The notes: generated by a model from the letters alone, not told the origin. A stretch of DNA of 64,000 nucleotides from Bradyrhizobium sp. AT1 (GCF_001590795.1 NZ_JXDL01000001.1:3803915-3867914); one strand, 5' to 3'. Counted from the stretch's first letter, positions 9,122 through 18,707 are shown. Made by a program: numbers and translations.

Positions 9122-9997
9122 CTATGCCAACTCGTTCAACGCCGCCTCGACCACCTTGCGCGCATCCGCCGCCAGCGGGGCCTGGGGCGGGACGGGATCG
9201 CCGACGTCGTAGCCCTGGATCGAAAGTCCGGCCTTGATGCAGGCGGCGAGGTTGAAGCGGGCGAAGGCCTCGTTGATGCGCCACAGCCGGCGTTGCAGCG
9301 CCATGGCCTCGTCCCAGCGGCCGGCCTTGCCGAGCTCGTAGAGCTTGACGCTCTGGCGCGGGATGATGCAGGCCGGGCCCGCCATCCAGCCGAGGCCGCC
9401 GATCAGCATCACCGCGGCCGGGATGTGGGCGGAGGCCGAGAACACGCGCAGGGAATCGCCGCACCGGTTCATGATCGAGAGCAGCCGGCCGGTGTTGGTC
9501 GAGGCGTCCTTGATGTAGCCGATGCGCGGATGCTCGGCGAGCCGCGCAATGGTGTCGAGCGTGAGGTCGGAGCGCTGGAATTGCGGATTGGTGTAGATGA
9601 CGACGGGGATGTCGACGGCATCCGCGATGGCGCGGAAGTAGGATTCGACCTGCGCGTCACTCAGCGGAAAATACGCTTCCAGGATCGCCAGGATGCCGTC
9701 GGCGCCGAGCTTCTGATAGGCCTTCGCCTGCGCCACCGCATCCGCCGTCGAGGTCGAGGCGACGCCGGCAATGACAGGCACCCGGCCTTTCGCGGCTTCG
9801 ATCGTGGTCTGGACGATCGCCGTCCGTTGCGCGGCATTGAGATAGGCGAATTCGCCGGTCGAGCCGAGCGGCGTCAAGCCGTGCACGCCGGCGCCGATCA
9901 GATCGTCGCAGAGCTTGGCGAGCACTTCGGTGCGCACGCTGCCGTCGGCATCGACGGGAGAAACGAGATAGGGGAAGACGCCGTGGAATTCGGACAT
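9122..9997 (-). CDS. Dihydrodipicolinate synthase/N-acetylneuraminate lyase family protein
   Basis: A 291-residue TIM-barrel aldolase/lyase of the DapA superfamily. The signatures visible are GSTGEFAYL near residue 45, the catalytic Tyr in VIYTNPQF and the Schiff-base Lys in GYIKDAS. Length and motifs fit class I pyruvate-type aldolases. It is unlikely to be the biosynthetic DapA because the neighbours are catabolic. The start at ATG 9997 gives the normal N-terminus ([16 protein letters not shown]); longer frames run into the VOC gene. It shares strand with the VOC gene (62-base gap) and the CoxL-like gene, perhaps one catabolic unit. Confidence 0.9.
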   Translation of the reverse strand: MSEFHGVFPYLVSPVDADGSVRTEVLAKLCDDLIGAGVHGLTPLGSTGEFAYLNAAQRTAIVQTTIEAAKGRVPVIAGVASTSTADAVAQAKAYQKLGADGILAILEAYFPLSDAQVESYFRAIADAVDIPVVIYTNPQFQRSDLTLDTIARLAEHPRIGYIKDASTNTGRLLSIMNRCGDSLRVFSASAHIPAAVMLIGGLGWMAGPACIIPRQSVKLYELGKAGRWDEAMALQRRLWRINEAFARFNLAACIKAGLSIQGYDVGDPVPPQAPLAADARKVVEAALNELA

Positions 9998-10059
9998 GTC
10001 GGTGAGGGCCCCGGAGCTGGTTTGCGCCTGACCGGTCTTACCAACGCTCGCTCCGGCGA

Positions 10060-11025
10060 TCAAACCCTGAGCAGGCGCACCCGCGTGCCCCAGGGATCGA
10101 CGGCCTCGACGCCGCCCGCAAGCGCCGTCACCTGCACGCCTCCCTTGCGCAGGCGCTGCTCCTGGGCGGCGAGAATGTCCGGCTTGTCCGTCACCAGCGA
10201 GAACCAGGCAAGGCCGGTCATCTGATCGTCGCGCAGGCCCGCGCCCTCGCTCTGCCAGACGTTCATGCCGAGGTGATGGTGATAGCGGCCCGACGACAGG
10301 AACGCCGCGCCACTGCGGCTGCGGGTCGGATCGAGGCCGATGGTGCCGTGATAGAAGTTGCCGGCCTGCGCGAGATCGCCGACGCGCAGATGCATGTGGC
10401 CGACGCGCATGCCGTCCGGCGCCTTGGCGTAGTCGGGCACCCGCGGGTTGGTCAGCGACAGCAAATCGGGAATGTTGAGTTCGTCGCTCGCCATCTTCAC
10501 GCTGCCCTCGCTCCATTGCCATTGCGAGGGATCGCGGTCGGCATAGACCTCGATGCCGTTGCCTTCGGGGTCGTCGAGATAAACGGACTCGCTGACGAGA
10601 TGATCGGCAAAGCCCGACAGCTTCACGCGGTGCGAGGCGGCGTGCACCAGCCAGCGCGCCAGGTCCTTGCGGGTCGGCATCAGGAAAGCGGTGTGGTAGA
10701 GGCCGGCGGCGTTGCGCGGCTCGATGGCCGCATCGGGGCGGGCCTCCAGCACCAGCAGCGTGATGCCCGATGTACCGAGCCTTGCGGCGGCGGCCGAGCG
10801 CTCCATCACGGTGAGACCGATCACGTCGCGGTAGTAATCGGCAACCTTGTCGAGGTTCTTCACCCGCAGCGTCACCATGCCGACCCGCATCGGCGTGCGG
10901 CTGGCATAGGTCGGCCCGCCGCCCTGCGGTGCGCCCTCGGCACGCGCCGCAGCCGCGGCGGCCATCGCGAGCGAGGTCGCGCCGGCGAGTTGCAGCAGGG
11001 TCCGGCGGGTGAGGTCGATGGTCAT
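10060..11025 (-). CDS. Tat-exported VOC-family protein, CatE/catechol 2,3-dioxygenase-like
   Basis: A 321-residue protein with a twin-arginine-type leader (LTRRTLLQL, then an Ala-rich h-region ending AARAEG) followed by two vicinal-oxygen-chelate modules (about residues 45-165 and 190-320). In the second, His residues in VGHMHLRV and YHHHLGMN fit metal ligands, but the expected terminal Glu is not obvious ([10 protein letters not shown]). In the first, LYHTAFL and GIEVY supply a His and a Glu but the opening His is missing. Ring cleavage is therefore uncertain. Export of a dioxygenase-like protein is unusual. The start at ATG 11025 is chosen because it begins the leader and follows GGAGG-like GCCTCCACCG on the opposite strand. 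Confidence 0.85.
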   Translation of the reverse strand: MTIDLTRRTLLQLAGATSLAMAAAAAARAEGAPQGGGPTYASRTPMRVGMVTLRVKNLDKVADYYRDVIGLTVMERSAAAARLGTSGITLLVLEARPDAAIEPRNAAGLYHTAFLMPTRKDLARWLVHAASHRVKLSGFADHLVSESVYLDDPEGNGIEVYADRDPSQWQWSEGSVKMASDELNIPDLLSLTNPRVPDYAKAPDGMRVGHMHLRVGDLAQAGNFYHGTIGLDPTRSRSGAAFLSSGRYHHHLGMNVWQSEGAGLRDDQMTGLAWFSLVTDKPDILAAQEQRLRKGGVQVTALAGGVEAVDPWGTRVRLLRV

Positions 11026-11217
11026 CGGTGGAGGCTCGCTGAAATGCTTGAGGCGATAGAACGCAATCGGCCGATTGCTACACGTTCCCGTGAGACGCTC
11101 CCAATCACATGTTCGTCGGCCGTGATCCCAGGAGCGCCCCTCCCTGTCCTGGCCACCCGGCCAGTTTCGCAATCGCCCGTGACATCCCAGATTGAGGACA
11201 ACTTACAGGAGCTGACC

Positions 11218-12075
11218 ATGACCGACCTTACCTCGCTGTCGTCCGCGCTCGCGGAATTGGTGGCGCGCACCGCGCCCTCTGTCGTGTCCGTCCATTCGCA
11301 TCGCTCCCGCGCGACCGGCTTCGTCTGGAAAAGCGGCCTGATCGTCACCGCCGACGAGGCGCTGGCCGACGAGGGCGAGGTCGAGATCGGCCTTGCCGAT
11401 GGCAGCCGGGTCGCCGCCACGATCGTGGGCCGCGACCACACCACCGACATCGCACTGCTGCGTGCCGACGTCGCCACGGCCCCGGTCAAGCTCGCCGCAG
11501 CCGTGCCGCCGCTTGGCGCCTTGGCGGTCGTGGTTGCCACCAACCGCGACACGCCGAGCGCGGCGCTCGGGATGGTGTCGGCCTCCGGGAGCGGCTGGCG
11601 CTCCCTGCGCGGCGGCGAGATCGACGCGCGGATCGAGCTCGACGTTCGTCTGCGTCCCGCCCAGCAGGGCGGCCTTGCGCTCGATGCTTCGGGAGCGGCG
11701 TTCGGCATGGCCGTGCTTGGTCCGCGGCGCGTGCTGGTGATCCCGACCGCGACGATCGAACGCGTTGCGGCCCAGCTCGAGACGCGCGGCCGCATCGCGC
11801 GCGGCTATCTCGGCCTCGGGCTGCAGCCGGTCCGGCTCGACGACGGCGTCGGCGCGATGGTGATGAACGTCGACAAGGCCGGGCCGTCGGCCACGGCCGG
11901 CATCCGCCAGGGCGACGTGATCGTCGCGGTCAACGACCAGAAACTGTCGGGCGTGCGTGCGCTGTCGCGAACGCTGGGGCCGGCGAGCGTCGGCGCGGTG
12001 GTCGAGATCGCGGCGCGCCGGGGCGGCGAGCCGGTCAGCTTCAAGGTCACGGTCGGCGAGAGGCCGGAGGCGTGA
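11218..12075 (+). CDS. HtrA/DegP-like PDZ protein lacking catalytic His and Ser (pseudoprotease)
   Basis: A 285-residue protein with a chymotrypsin-fold segment (about 10-185) and one C-terminal PDZ domain (about 195-280; GYLGLGLQPVRL, GIRQGDVIVAVND). Against DegP the catalytic His position (VTNNHVV) reads VTADEAL, so Glu47 replaces His. The Asp is kept (TDIALLR, Asp77). The nucleophile motif GNSGG reads AQQGG, so Gln150 replaces Ser. There is no signal peptide, unlike periplasmic DegP. It is probably a cytoplasmic peptide- or protein-binding scaffold. Its stop overlaps the next gene's GTG start by 4 bases, implying translational coupling with a LuxR-type regulator. ACAGGAGCTGACC precedes the ATG. 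Confidence 0.88.
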   Translation: MTDLTSLSSALAELVARTAPSVVSVHSHRSRATGFVWKSGLIVTADEALADEGEVEIGLADGSRVAATIVGRDHTTDIALLRADVATAPVKLAAAVPPLGALAVVVATNRDTPSAALGMVSASGSGWRSLRGGEIDARIELDVRLRPAQQGGLALDASGAAFGMAVLGPRRVLVIPTATIERVAAQLETRGRIARGYLGLGLQPVRLDDGVGAMVMNVDKAGPSATAGIRQGDVIVAVNDQKLSGVRALSRTLGPASVGAVVEIAARRGGEPVSFKVTVGERPEA

Positions 12076-12443
12076 GCGAGGACAAGGCACCGGAGATCGT
12101 GCTCGCACTGGAGATAGACGATCCCGCCCTCGCCGATCGCCTGGCGGTGCTGCTCGGCCATGTCGACGGGCTTCGCCTTGCCGGGCCCGGCGAGGCAGCC
12201 GCGGCGACGATCGTCGCCCGCGATCCGCGCATCATACCCGACGACATCGCGCTGACGCAGCGCGAGCTCGACGTGCTGGCGCTGATGGCCGAGGGCGCCT
12301 CCAACAAGATGATCGCCCGCCGGCTCGGCATCTCCGTGCACACCGTCAAATTCCATGTCGGCTCGCTGCTGGACAAGCTCGATGCCACCGGTCGCACCGA
12401 TGCGGTGGCGCATGCGGCGCGACGCGGCGTGATCGAGCTGTAG
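12072..12443 (+). CDS. LuxR-type HTH regulator without a receiver domain
   Basis: A 123-residue protein. The C-terminal half is a GerE/LuxR helix-turn-helix (LTQRELDVLALMAEGASNKM, then ISVHTVKFHV). The N-terminal 50 residues are too short for a response-regulator receiver and show no phospho-acceptor pattern, although VLALEIDDPALADRLAVLL resembles the opening of a degenerate receiver. The GTG start overlaps the upstream pseudoprotease stop (GTGA), so the two are co-translated and probably work together, for example with the PDZ protein controlling the regulator. The target genes are unknown. Confidence 0.85.
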   Translation: MSEDKAPEIVLALEIDDPALADRLAVLLGHVDGLRLAGPGEAAAATIVARDPRIIPDDIALTQRELDVLALMAEGASNKMIARRLGISVHTVKFHVGSLLDKLDATGRTDAVAHAARRGVIEL

Positions 12444-12480
12444 TGCCGACGGCGACGGGTCGAGCCACCCAATAGGTCGC

Positions 12481-12548
12481 GTAGCCTGGATGGAGCGAAG
12501 CGCAATCCGGGACGGTCCCCGCATTCCGCTTCGCTCCATGCGGGCTAC
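12481..12548. repeat. GTAGCC..GGATGGAGCGAAG-type palindromic repeat
   Basis: A short copy of the same family as 6425-6510: left arm GTAGCCTGGATGGAGCGAAG, right arm CTTCGCTCCATGCGGGCTAC. It lies between the convergent LuxR-type gene and tex and may act as a bidirectional terminator. Confidence 0.85.
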
Positions 12549-12555
12549 GACGCAC

Positions 12556-14892
12556 TCACACCCGCTTGCCGTTGTTCTTTTCCGCGGCCCTGCGCAGCGC
12601 TTCGGCGAGGGCGCCGCCGCCGGAAGACGACTCCTGCTTGCGCGGGGCCGAGGAGGTCATGCGGTTGGCGTTGCGCGCGCTATTGTCGCGCTGCATGCCG
12701 GGAGCGTCCTTCTTGGCACCGACTTCGTCGTCCAGACGCAAGGTCAGCGAGATGCGCTTGCGCGCGACCTCGAAGTCCAGCACCTTTACCTTGACGATGT
12801 CGCCCGGCTTCACCACCTCGCGCGGGTCCTTGATGTAGGTCTTTGACATCGCCGAGATGTGCACGAGGCCGTCCTGGTGCACGCCGATGTCGACGAAGGC
12901 GCCGAACGCGGCGACGTTGGTCACGGTGCCCTCGAGGATCATGCCCTTCTTGAGGTCCTTGATCTCCTCGACGCCCTCCTTGAACACCGCGGCCTTGAAC
13001 GCCGGACGCGGATCGCGGCCGGGCTTTTCCAATTCCTTCAAGATGTCGGTGACGGTCGGCAGGCCGAAGGTCTCGTCGACGAAATCCTTCGGCTTCAAGG
13101 TGCGCACGATCTCGCTGGAGCCGATCAGCGCCTTGATGTCGCTCTTGGTCGCCGCGAGGATGCGGCGCACCACCGGATAGGCTTCCGGATGCACACCGGA
13201 CGCATCGAGCGGATCCTCGCCGCCGAGGATGCGCAGGAAGCCCGCGCACTGCTCGAACGCCTTCGGGCCGAGCCGCGGCACCTCCTTCAGCGCCTTGCGC
13301 GACTTGAACGGGCCGTTGGCGTCGCGGTGCGCCACGATGCTCTGGGCCAGACCGGAGCCGACGCCCGACACGCGCGCGAGCAGCGGCGCCGAGGCGGTGT
13401 TGACGTCGACGCCGACCGCGTTCACGCAATCTTCGACCACCGCGTCGAGCGACTTGGCGAGCTTGGCCTGGCCGAGATCGTGCTGATACTGACCGACGCC
13501 GATCGCCTTGGGCTCGATCTTGACGAGCTCGGCGAGCGGGTCCTGCAGACGACGCGCGATCGAGACGGCGCCGCGCAGCGTGACGTCGAGACCCGGCAGC
13601 TCTTCCGAAGCGAAGGCGGACGCCGAATAGACCGACGCGCCGGCCTCCGACACCACGATCTTGGACATCTTCAGCTCGGCCAGACCCTTGACGAGATCGC
13701 CTGCGAGCTTGTCGGTCTCGCGCGAGGCGGTGCCGTTGCCGATCGCGATCAGCTCGACCTTGTGCTTCATCGCGAGCCGGCCGAGCGTCGCGAGCGACTC
13801 GTTCCACTGCCGCTGCGGCTCGTGCGGATAGATCACCGCGGTATCGACGACCTTGCCGGTCGCATCGGTGACGGCGACCTTGACGCCGGTGCGGTAGCCG
13901 GGATCGAGCCCCATGGTGACGCGGGTGCCGGCCGGCGCGGCCAGCAGCAGGTCTCGCAAGTTCGAGGCGAACACGCGCACTGCCTCGGTCTCCGCCGCGT
14001 TCCACAGCCGCATGCGCAGGTCGATGTTGAGATGCACCTGGATCTTGGTGCGCCAGGCCCAGCGCACGGTGTCGATCAGCCAGCGGTCGCCGGGGCGCTT
14101 GAGGTCGGCGATGCCGAACCGCTTCATGATCTTCAGCTCATAGGCGCCCGGCACGCCGGCAGGCGGCGCTTCCTCCGCCTGGATCTGCAGATCGAGGATC
14201 TCTTCCTTCTCGCCGCGGAACATCGCGAGGATGCGGTGCGAGGGCAGCTTGGTCAGAGGCTCCGAGAAATCGAAATAGTCGGCGAACTTCTCGCCCTCGG
14301 TCTTCTTGCCGTCGCGGACCTTGGAGGCCATGCGCGCATTGGTCCACATCTCCTCGCGCAGCGCGCCGATCAGATCGGCGTCCTCGTCGAAACGCTCGAC
14401 CAGGATGGCGCGGGCGCCGTCGAGCGCAGCTGTCGTATCCGCAACGCCCTTCTCGGCGTTGACGAAGCCTTCGGCCACGACCTTCGGATCGTTGCCGGGC
14501 TCGGCCATCAGCTGATTGGCGAGCGGCTCGAGGCCGGCTTCCTTGGCGATCTCAGCCTTGGTGCGGCGCTTCGGCTTGAATGGCAGGTAGATGTCCTCGA
14601 GGCGGGCCTTGCTGTCGGCCGCCATGATCGAGGCTTCCAGCGCGGCATCGAGCTTGCCCTGCTCGCGCACTGATTCGAGGATGGCCTTGCGGCGGTCTTC
14701 GAGCTCGCGCAAGTAAACCAGGCGCTCCTCCAGGGTACGCAATTGCGCGTCGTCGAGCGCACCGGTCGCTTCCTTGCGGTAGCGGGCGATGAAGGGAACC
14801 GTGGCGCCGCCGTCGAGCAGCGTCACCGCCGCCTCGACCTGCTCGGCCCGAACCCCAAGCTCCTGCGCAATTTTCTGGTTGATATTTGCCAC
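12556..14892 (-). CDS. tex: Tex-family RNA-binding transcription accessory protein
   Basis: A 778-residue Tex protein. It shows the N-terminal helical region, a YqgF/RNase H-like domain (around [16 protein letters not shown]), helix-hairpin-helix DNA/RNA-binding motifs ([20 protein letters not shown]) and a C-terminal S1 domain ([20 protein letters not shown]). The length equals the family norm of about 770-780. A basic tail ([21 protein letters not shown]) ends it. Tex proteins bind nucleic acids and affect transcription and RNA quality control in the cytoplasm. It stands alone; both flanks are repeat-bearing gaps. Confidence 0.96.
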   Translation of the reverse strand: MANINQKIAQELGVRAEQVEAAVTLLDGGATVPFIARYRKEATGALDDAQLRTLEERLVYLRELEDRRKAILESVREQGKLDAALEASIMAADSKARLEDIYLPFKPKRRTKAEIAKEAGLEPLANQLMAEPGNDPKVVAEGFVNAEKGVADTTAALDGARAILVERFDEDADLIGALREEMWTNARMASKVRDGKKTEGEKFADYFDFSEPLTKLPSHRILAMFRGEKEEILDLQIQAEEAPPAGVPGAYELKIMKRFGIADLKRPGDRWLIDTVRWAWRTKIQVHLNIDLRMRLWNAAETEAVRVFASNLRDLLLAAPAGTRVTMGLDPGYRTGVKVAVTDATGKVVDTAVIYPHEPQRQWNESLATLGRLAMKHKVELIAIGNGTASRETDKLAGDLVKGLAELKMSKIVVSEAGASVYSASAFASEELPGLDVTLRGAVSIARRLQDPLAELVKIEPKAIGVGQYQHDLGQAKLAKSLDAVVEDCVNAVGVDVNTASAPLLARVSGVGSGLAQSIVAHRDANGPFKSRKALKEVPRLGPKAFEQCAGFLRILGGEDPLDASGVHPEAYPVVRRILAATKSDIKALIGSSEIVRTLKPKDFVDETFGLPTVTDILKELEKPGRDPRPAFKAAVFKEGVEEIKDLKKGMILEGTVTNVAAFGAFVDIGVHQDGLVHISAMSKTYIKDPREVVKPGDIVKVKVLDFEVARKRISLTLRLDDEVGAKKDAPGMQRDNSARNANRMTSSAPRKQESSSGGGALAEALRRAAEKNNGKRV

Positions 14893-15060
14893 GCGAGAAT
14901 TCCTCTATCCAAGCACGCAACGCGGCGGCGAACCACCGGCCACGGGACGCCGCTTATGGACCAACCGGGGTCGATTCATCAAGGTACGAAGCAGCATCGT
15001 CGACAGGGGATTTTTTTGTCGAGATGATGCGATCTCGCCACATTCATGGGGACGTGCTGC

Positions 15061-15221
15061 TCTCGTGTCCCGGACGCGCTGCAGCGTTCTTACGCTGCTG
15101 CGCAGAGCCGAGACCCAAAAGCGGCACGGCATGCGGCGACATGGGCCCCGGCTCTGCAGCGCACCAGCCCGAACGATGCTTCGCATCGCCGGGGCCGCTG
15201 CGCTGCGTCCGGGGCACGAGA
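15061..15221. repeat. Inverted-repeat element with TCTCGTGTCCCGGACGC ends
   Basis: The left end TCTCGTGTCCCGGACGC matches the right end GCGTCCGGGGCACGAGA as an inverted repeat. Inner sequence includes a second nested pair (AGCCGAGACCC / GGGCCCCGGCT, imperfect). It is of the dispersed type common between rhizobial genes. Confidence 0.65.
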
Positions 15222-15256
15222 CGCGTGGGCACGCTTGCGCTTTGCCCACCCTGCCC
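15222..15256. repeat. Partial copy of the GTGGGCACGC...TTTGCCCACCCT repeat
   Basis: CGTGGGCACGCTTGCGCTTT followed by GCCCACCCTGCC. It matches the right half of the fuller element at 26028-26115, so this is a fragment of that family. Confidence 0.6.
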
Positions 15257-15350
15257 TGTCGGTGATTTTGACTCGCAGACATGCCTTCTCCTCCTCGCGG
15301 CTTGTTTCGCCCGAGTTTTACTGTCCTCTTCACGCCCTTATCGCGAAAGG

Positions 15351-15464
15351 GCGCAGGGAAGGCCGGGCGCCGGCTGGCACCCGCTTGTCCGTCGTGCGAT
15401 GAGAATGCACACGCAATGCACAACGGATGACAGGTGAAGCCGGAACGTCCGGCCTTCCCTGCGC
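15351..15464. repeat. Inverted repeat with GCGCAGGGAAGGCCGG arms
   Basis: A perfect 16-base inverted pair: GCGCAGGGAAGGCCGG at 15351-15366 and CCGGCCTTCCCTGCGC at 15449-15464, enclosing about 80 bases. It can fold as a long-stemmed cruciform or RNA hairpin. Confidence 0.7.
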
Positions 15465-15588
15465 GATGTTTGACGGCGTATGGCGCGCTCTCCCGGGAGC
15501 CGACTTTTCCTTTGGCCTCCCTCGTCCTCGCGAATTGACGGTGCGCTTTGCCCGGTTGGGCTCCACGCACCTCCGCAAGGCTTGACTG

Positions 15589-15863
15589 TAGCAACGACAG
15601 CCAGGACCACGCGATTTGGCCGTACGCTTCAGCGCCGTTCGTCCGCACGCGGCCGGATCTCACGGGGGTCTCCCGCCCTGCTCCGCCTCTCGTGCACGAC
15701 GCTGCCGCGTCCACCGCTCCCCGATCCGCGGTTCGAAACGACGTACGACCGCCCCTTTCGCCGGATCAGGATGGACGACACATACGCCGAAACCGAATTT
15801 CGGTAAAGTAGAATATTTCGACCGGCATTGATTGACCCAGCGCTCGTGTGTTTTGCCCGCCGG
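15589..15863. repeat. Long dispersed repeat, copy A (about 275 bases)
   Basis: Starts TAGCAACGAC and ends TGTTTTGCCCGCCGG. It matches 41215-41497 over its length with scattered mismatches; shared blocks include CAGCGCCGTTCGTC, GAAACGACGTACGACCGCCC and GAATTTCGGTAAAGT. Neither copy holds a convincing gene, and there are no transposase remnants. Confidence 0.8.
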
Positions 15864-15968
15864 TAACGCAAGCCCTCGTGGCGGCGATGGAGCTTGCGGC
15901 TTGACATGCGCCCCGGTTCCACGGCTGGTTGGCTCGCCGGACCACCGAACTGCCCACGAGGACCATCC

Positions 15969-17081
15969 ATGCGGACCACATCGGTCGGCGTCATCAGGAT
16001 CGCCACCAGGGGACCCGGCGACGTTTCCGGCCTCATGAAAATGATCGATGCCGGCGCCATCGATCCAAACGAGATACTCGCCGTCCTCGGCAAGACTGAA
16101 GGCAATGGCGGCGTCAACGACTTTACCCGTGAGTATGCCGTCACCGCCCTCTGCGCGGCGCTGGCGCCACGGCTCGGCCTGACGCCACATGAGGTGGAGC
16201 AGCGCATCGCGTTCGTGATGTCGGGCGGCACCGAGGGCGTGCTCAGCCCGCACATCACGGTGTTTACGCGCGAGGAGATCGGGAGGCCGCTCGCCGGCAT
16301 CTCCGGCAGGCGCCTGAGCATCGGCATGGCGCAGACCCGCGATTTCCTGCCCGAGGAGCTTGGCCGTTCCGCGCAGATCAATGAGACCGCCAAGGCCGTG
16401 AAGGCCGCGATGGCGGATGCCGGCATCGCCGATCCCGCTGACGTCCATTTCGTGCAGATCAAATGCCCGCTGCTCACCAGCGAGCGCGTGGAGGCGGCCG
16501 CCGCGCGCGGCAACAAGACCGCGACGATCAGCGCTTACAGCTCGATGGCCTATTCGCGCGGCGCCTCCGCGCTCGGGGTTGCGGTCGCACTTGGCGAGGT
16601 CACATCCGACATTCGCGATGAGGACGTGCTGCGGCGTTATGATCTTTTCTCGAAGGTCGCCTCGACCTCGTCCGGAATCGAGCTGATGCACAACGTCGTC
16701 ATCGTGCTCGGAAATTCGGACATTTCAGCCAGCGAGTTCGTGATCGGGCATGCCGTGATGAACGATGCAATCGATGCGCCCGCGGTGGTATCTGCGTTGC
16801 AGAGCGTCGGGCTTGGAATCGCGCCGCGTGCAGAAGCAGGTCGCGAGCTCGTCAACATCTTCGCCAAGGCCGAGGCTTCGCCCGATGGCAGCGTGCGCGG
16901 CTTCCGTCACACCATGCTGGAAGATACCGACATCAGCTCGACACGCCATGCCCGCGCGGCGGTCGGCGGCTTGATCGCAGGCCTTGCCGGCACCGGGGTG
17001 GTCTATGTTTCCGGCGGCGCCGAACATCAAGGGCCGGCCGGCGGCGGACCCATTGCCGTCATCGCAAAGCTCTCGAGTTGA
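15969..17081 (+). CDS. Ring-opening amidohydrolase (cyanuric acid hydrolase/barbiturase family)
   Basis: A 370-residue member of the AtzD/TrzD/barbiturase family, the usual length. The three internal repeats of the fold can be traced by their Ser-bearing loops: VMSGGTEGVLSPH, SAYSSMAYSRGASALG and YVSGGAEHQGPAGGGP. Family enzymes open the ring of cyanuric acid or barbiturate using a Ser-Lys dyad; they are narrowly specific, so the substrate is not decided by sequence alone. The start at ATG 15969 gives the family-like N-terminus (TTSVGVIRIATRGPGD). An amidase follows on the same strand after 132 bases, which would suit hydrolysis of a ring-opened product. Confidence 0.9.
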   Translation: MRTTSVGVIRIATRGPGDVSGLMKMIDAGAIDPNEILAVLGKTEGNGGVNDFTREYAVTALCAALAPRLGLTPHEVEQRIAFVMSGGTEGVLSPHITVFTREEIGRPLAGISGRRLSIGMAQTRDFLPEELGRSAQINETAKAVKAAMADAGIADPADVHFVQIKCPLLTSERVEAAAARGNKTATISAYSSMAYSRGASALGVAVALGEVTSDIRDEDVLRRYDLFSKVASTSSGIELMHNVVIVLGNSDISASEFVIGHAVMNDAIDAPAVVSALQSVGLGIAPRAEAGRELVNIFAKAEASPDGSVRGFRHTMLEDTDISSTRHARAAVGGLIAGLAGTGVVYVSGGAEHQGPAGGGPIAVIAKLSS

Positions 17082-17213
17082 TGCGTGCGCATGTAACACG
17101 GGTTTGCAGCCGACCTCTCCATCCGACGCAACCCTGCCCTTCGCCCTGAATCAGTTGATTAAAGTGTTCCTGTGCGAAACTAAGGTGGCGCCGCACGAAG
17201 GGGTTTGGACCAC

Positions 17214-18683
17214 ATGACTTTGCCGATGACCTGGAACGAATGGGCGCAGCACGATGGCGTCGCGCTGGCGGGGCGTGTCCGCAAGGGCGAGCTGACGGCG
17301 AAGGAATTGGCGCGCCAGGCGGCCGCGGGCGTCGCCAAGGTCAATCCGGCCCTGTCCGGCGTGGTCGAGCTGTTCGAGGACGTCATCGCCGATCCCGCCA
17401 AGGACGGCGCCAATCTCGCAGGTCCGTTCGCCGGCCTGCCCTTCCTGATGAAGGATCTCGGGCCGACCATGAAGGGCCGGCTGCAGGAGATGGGCTCGCT
17501 GCTGATGCGCGGCAATCGTGCCGCGGCCGATACCTTCCTCACCGGTAAATTCCGCCAGGCCGGTCTCAATCTGATCGGCCGCACCACGACGCCGGAATTC
17601 GGCGTGTGCTCCTCGGCCGACAATCCCGCGGTCTACGTCACCCGCAATCCCTGGAATACCGACTACACCACGTGCGGATCGTCCGCAGGCAGCGCGGCGA
17701 TGGTCGCCGCCGGCGTGGTGCCGATCGCGCATGCCACCGACGGCGGCGGCTCGATCCGCATTCCCGCCGGCGTCAACGGCAATATCGGTTTGAAAGTCTC
17801 GCGCGGCGTATTCTCACTGGCGCCGCACATGTCGGACCTCACCGGGCTCGTCTCGATCCAGGGCTGCCAGTCGCGCAGCGTGCGCGACACCGCCGCGTTC
17901 GTCGATCATGCCAGGGGACCTGCGCCCGGCGAGTTCATGCCATTCTGGACCACGGCGCAGCCTTATACCGAGATGATCAAGCGCGATCCGGGCAAGCTTC
18001 GCATCGCGCTGTCGCACAGTTGGGGCAATTACACCGCAACGCCGGAGCTCGCAGCCGAGCTGGAGAAGGCCGGCCGTTTCCTCGAAGGCCTCGGCCATCA
18101 CGTCGACTATGCGCTGCCGGAGATCGACCTGCCCGCCGCCTTCGAGGCACAGACCACCTGCTACATCTCGAACTTCGCGGTGGTGATCTCCAACATGCTC
18201 GCCGCGCGCGGGCTCACGAGCCCGCCGGAAGATCTGATCGAGCCGATGAATATCCGGATCTGGGAAGCCGGCCGGCACACGACCTTCGCCGAGCGCGCGA
18301 AGATGCAGGGCGTGTTCAACACGACGTCGCGCGGCTTCGGCGCCTTCTTCGAGCAGTGGGACGTCATCCTGACGCCGATCACCGCGCTGCCGACACCGAA
18401 GGTCGGCACCAGGGAATATCTCACCATCTCAGACAATCCTGATGTGCGCGACTGGTTCGAAAATCTCTGGCGCTTCTTCGCCTTCACCCCGCTTGCCAAT
18501 CTCTGCGGCATGCCCGCGATCTCGATGCCGATGGCCATGCAAGACCACGGCCTGCCGCTTGGCATCCAGGCGATCGCGAAGCAGGCGGGTGACGGCCTGC
18601 TGCTGCAGCTCGCCGCCCAGATCGAGCGCGCGCTCGACGGCAAGTGGAATGGTGGCAAGAAGCCGAAGGTGCATGTGAGCTGA
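17214..18683 (+). CDS. Amidase-signature family hydrolase
   Basis: A 489-residue amidase-signature enzyme with the full Ser-cisSer-Lys triad: Lys in LPFLMKDLG, the Gly/Ser-rich CGSSAGSAA and the nucleophile loop DGGGSIRIPAGV. Length and C-terminal LANLCGMPAISMPM fit soluble amidases. ATG 17214 is preferred over a TTG at 17205, since AAGGGG lies 10 bases before it and only 1 base before the TTG. The substrate is unknown. Its position after the ring-opening amidohydrolase makes a role on biuret-, urea- or amide-type intermediates possible, but that is inference. Confidence 0.92.
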   Translation: MTLPMTWNEWAQHDGVALAGRVRKGELTAKELARQAAAGVAKVNPALSGVVELFEDVIADPAKDGANLAGPFAGLPFLMKDLGPTMKGRLQEMGSLLMRGNRAAADTFLTGKFRQAGLNLIGRTTTPEFGVCSSADNPAVYVTRNPWNTDYTTCGSSAGSAAMVAAGVVPIAHATDGGGSIRIPAGVNGNIGLKVSRGVFSLAPHMSDLTGLVSIQGCQSRSVRDTAAFVDHARGPAPGEFMPFWTTAQPYTEMIKRDPGKLRIALSHSWGNYTATPELAAELEKAGRFLEGLGHHVDYALPEIDLPAAFEAQTTCYISNFAVVISNMLAARGLTSPPEDLIEPMNIRIWEAGRHTTFAERAKMQGVFNTTSRGFGAFFEQWDVILTPITALPTPKVGTREYLTISDNPDVRDWFENLWRFFAFTPLANLCGMPAISMPMAMQDHGLPLGIQAIAKQAGDGLLLQLAAQIERALDGKWNGGKKPKVHVS

Positions 18684-18707
18684 GGCGAAGCCGGTCAGGT
18701 AGCCTTG

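Larger units (their letters stand above)
14893..15968. other. Gene-free stretch packed with dispersed repeats
   Basis: About 1.1 kb without a credible gene. Open frames in it are Arg/Ser/Pro-rich, lack ribosome sites and run straight through palindromic repeats. At least four repeat units are stacked here (15061-15221, 15222-15256, 15351-15464, 15589-15863), described separately. The last 100 bases should hold the promoter of the ring-opening amidohydrolase; I see no clear -35/-10 there. Confidence 0.7.

Noticed and set aside
12859-14673. 604-codon open frame opposite tex
   Set aside because: Antisense shadow; Arg/Asp/Leu-rich, no domain, while tex is complete on the other strand.
15371-15386. 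TGGCACCCGCTTGT as a second sigma-54 promoter
   Set aside because: The spacing is one base short and the -12 element reads TTGT; it lies inside a repeat.
14905-15714. 269-codon minus-strand frame through the repeat-packed gap
   Set aside because: It runs across three unrelated palindromic repeats, has no ribosome site and reads as Arg/Ser/Ala noise.
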